This document shows positions 62,014-64,000 of a stretch of 64,000 nt of DNA, piece by piece. Below the pieces are notes generated by a model that saw only the letters and a list, made by a program, of their open reading frames with translations, was not told where the DNA came from and searched no databases. How positions within the stretch are numbered: position 1 is the stretch's first letter; every line of letters starts with the position of its first letter. The translations under genes and the position numbers were made by a program. The stretch is from Gymnopilus junonius (lineage: Eukaryota > Basidiomycota > Agaricomycetes > Agaricales > Galerinaceae), in assembly GCA_015501075.1 (NCBI GenBank), contig JADNYJ010000038.1, forward strand, positions 1 to 64,000, read 5' to 3'.

Positions 62014-64000
62014 ATGCGTTCCCAATCTTTGTTGCGCAAGTCGCATTTGTTGCTCAAGCATTCAGCCACTGTTCAGTCAAATCAACGGTCTTTACTATTC
62101 AAACGCACCCACCAAGCTGCAAACAGTCTTCCAATCAATCGAAGCCTCTCTTCAACTGCTGTTCCACCCAGCGAATCGGATGAGACTTCTTCAAGTAGCG
62201 CACTCTCAGAAGCTGTGGCTGGAGAAGGCAAAGATGCTTCGGAACAGAATGTTGTGATTACAGAAGAGCCGGAGAAACCGAGTACCAAACCCCGCCGAAC
62301 TCGCTTGAATGCACCATCCTCAAGCTCCAAAGACGAGGAACCCTTGGAGTTTCCTCCTGGGCTCGAAGAAAATATCCTTTACTTTCCTACCGAGAGTGTC
62401 CTAGCCTCTGAATCTAATAATGGTTGCCCACCTGCTGATATATTCGAGGAAGCCTTGGACAACCTTTTAATCACTCTTCACCCGCAGAACCAACATCGGG
62501 CAATGCATGTCACAGGAGGGTCAAATCGACCGGTCGAACCTACTCTGGGCCTATATTGTCCTATTGAAGGGGGGGATTACGTGATAGACCTTACTGTCCA
62601 AGAACTAGCATACCAAACACGCGCCGAAGTCCTAGTATTGGATGCTGTCCAGTTAGCAGCGGGTGAATGGGGTCCATTTGGAAAAGGTATTTGGGATTCA
62701 CTCGTTTATCCCTCTCTAGCCTTGACTCTCTAAAATTGCAGCCGCAGCCGCATTCAATTTGCCAGATAATCCACTACATTTTTCTTCCCCATCTCCACCG
62801 CTTGTTCAACCCTCTAGCCATCAAATGGATCCGACAGGGGAGCAAGAAGAAGAAGAGGCCTCGCCCGTCTTGTTCGCATCTCCTTCAAGAATGACATTCA
62901 CAGTCAATAGACCATTCCCTGTCTCTCAAAGTCGCGCATTGGTTACTCCAAATTCACGAAAAGCCACCCCTCCCAGTAAACTGGATACCTTTTTTGAGAA
63001 TCTTGTCAATCTATCCTTCCCAATTGAAGAGTCTGAGAATCCATCCACAGCTGCGGAGAGCAGACCGCGCTTGATTTATATTCGCGATTTCCCTACGTTG
63101 GCACCGTCTTCTTCTTTGTGGTACCCCCCTCTTTTAGCGGCAGTAAGACAACGAAGGCGGAGACTATTATCTCGCGCTTCGAATACCACCTCCTCCCCGG
63201 TGACGATAATTTTTGGCATGACACCGCCTGTCGCTCCTGCCTATAACTCAAGTGCTGCAGGATCCAGCAGTAACCTCATGAATTTTTTGATGAATCGTAG
63301 TTCCGCTAACTCACCTGTTGTTTTTCCAACGAAACCTGAACAAGTGCACGACTGGAGCGAAAGCGAGGCAGCGGAAACAGCCAGAGAAGGACGACTTCGA
63401 TCCAGACTTAAGAAATGGGAGAAGAGTGTTATCGCTCTTCAAGACGAATTTCCAAGGTTGGCAAGCGTACAGGAGTCTGAATCTACAGGTCCAATAGTTC
63501 TCATTGGTGGAGAGGCGCAAATGTCATTACCTTCTTTGTTCGGAATGCCTCTAAGTTTGGACAGCGGATCTGGATCTGGACCTGTAGATATCACTTCGAA
63601 GTTCTTCCGGTCTTCCATCTTGGTGCCCAGAAGTCGCTCCCCTTCCCAAGAGCGCGAAACACGCGTAGCCCGTCGCAGAGAAATCAACGAGTTGACTATA
63701 CGGATGGGGGTGGGTGCGGTGGGAGGCGTGGTCGATCCCGAACCTGCTTCTTCGGCACTTCAATCCGTTGACGCGCCAGTTGATCAGACTTCAGATCCTT
63801 TACCTGCACAGTATTCGAATTCCGTTTGGGACAATTGGGGAAATAGGATTGAAGAATGGTCTGATGTACGAAAGATTGCAGACCGTGCCATGGGGAGCAT
63901 CATGGTTTTACAGCAGGCCCTAAGGAATCAAGAGAAGACGACGCTCGCGCCTACTATTATTCCTTGGTCTGCTGTGCAGGCAGCATGGAGATCGTATCAT
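62014..64000 (+). CDS. N-terminal part of a large mitochondrial protein, probably AAA-ATPase (partial)
   Basis: The gene runs off the right edge. The start MRSQSLLRKSHLLLKHSATV with further Arg/Ser residues and no acids over the first 45 residues is a classic mitochondrial presequence. A Ser/Glu-rich spacer follows. Then come PTLGLYCPIEGGDYVIDLTV and RAEVLVLDAVQLAAGEWGPF, a block I associate with large fungal AAA proteins related to Msp1. After one intron (about 62686-62743) a single frame stays open to base 64000, with RPRLIYIRDFPTLAPSSSLW, PVTIIFGMTPPVAPAYN, RLRSRLKKWEKSVIALQDEF, RREINELTIRMGVGAVGG and IADRAMGSIMVLQQALRN. No Walker motif lies inside the window, so the AAA assignment is from memory of the N-terminal block only. 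Confidence 0.55.

Overview
The window is nuclear DNA from a basidiomycete fungus, most likely an Agaricomycete. Almost every gene is broken by several introns of about 45-60 bases with GT(A/R)NGT donors and CAG/TAG acceptors. Genes are dense on both strands, and the protein families (fungal syntaxins, PalI/SUR7, PMP3, a basidiomycete tryptic-type lectin Yos9, DUF6699-like, AT-hook and long Ser/Pro-rich proteins) are fungal. No prokaryotic operon, CRISPR array, rRNA or convincing tRNA was seen. Exon joins given here were made by hand from splice signals and reading frame, so most internal boundaries are approximate.

Layout. 0.4-1.3 kb (-): AIG1/FAR-17a-like membrane hydrolase. 2.2-4.0 kb (-): MCH1-type MFS carrier, divergent from argininosuccinate lyase (4.1-5.8, +) with only 27 bases between start codons. 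6.5-8.0 kb: Sso1-type syntaxin. 8.5 kb: small AN1 zinc finger. 8.95-9.95 kb: non-coding insertion bounded by 27-bp direct repeats. 10.5-12.1 kb: aspartate aminotransferase. 12.2-15.5 kb: PP4R1-like HEAT-repeat phosphatase regulator. 15.9-22.4 kb: three related four-TM proteins on +, with a voltage-gated proton channel (Hv1) on - between the second and third. 22.5-23.3 kb: FUN14. 23.6-26.0 kb: Nop2 rRNA methyltransferase. 27.1-28.1 kb (-): PalI/SUR7. 29-30 kb: Ala/Pro/Glu/Lys-rich disordered protein. 30.6-33.6 kb: eIF2B epsilon. 33.7-34.1 kb (-): PMP3. 34.2-39.1 kb: three adjacent kynurenine-pathway genes (formamidase, kynureninase, kynurenine 3-monooxygenase). 39.7-40.3 kb (-): AT-hook protein. 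40.9-42.8 kb: Yos9/OS-9 ER lectin. 44.0-46.4 kb (-): HAL-type kinase. 46.6-49.4 kb (-): Prp28 helicase. 49.5-50.1 kb: EF-hand-like protein. 50.5-51.3 kb (-): METTL21-type methyltransferase. 51.5-54.8 kb: RhoGEF. 55.1-57.5 kb (-): asparagine synthetase. 57.8-58.7 kb (-): DUF6699-like. 59.1-60.4 kb: a second syntaxin. 60.7-61.7 kb: phosphatidylinositol synthase. 62.0 kb to the end: amino-terminal part of a large mitochondrially targeted protein, cut by the window edge.

Most genes are ordinary housekeeping functions. Three things stand out: the kynurenine cluster for de novo NAD+ synthesis; the Hv1 proton channel embedded among MARVEL-like membrane proteins; and the second syntaxin, whose SNARE 0-layer glutamine is replaced by histidine.

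Quality warning: at least a dozen genes carry an apparent one-base deletion, nearly always in a mononucleotide run, after which the conserved or natural protein continues in the next frame. The consistent direction and run context point to homopolymer undercalling in the underlying assembly rather than to a dozen pseudogenes. Gene ends listed here take the continued frame where it is clear, and each case is noted.
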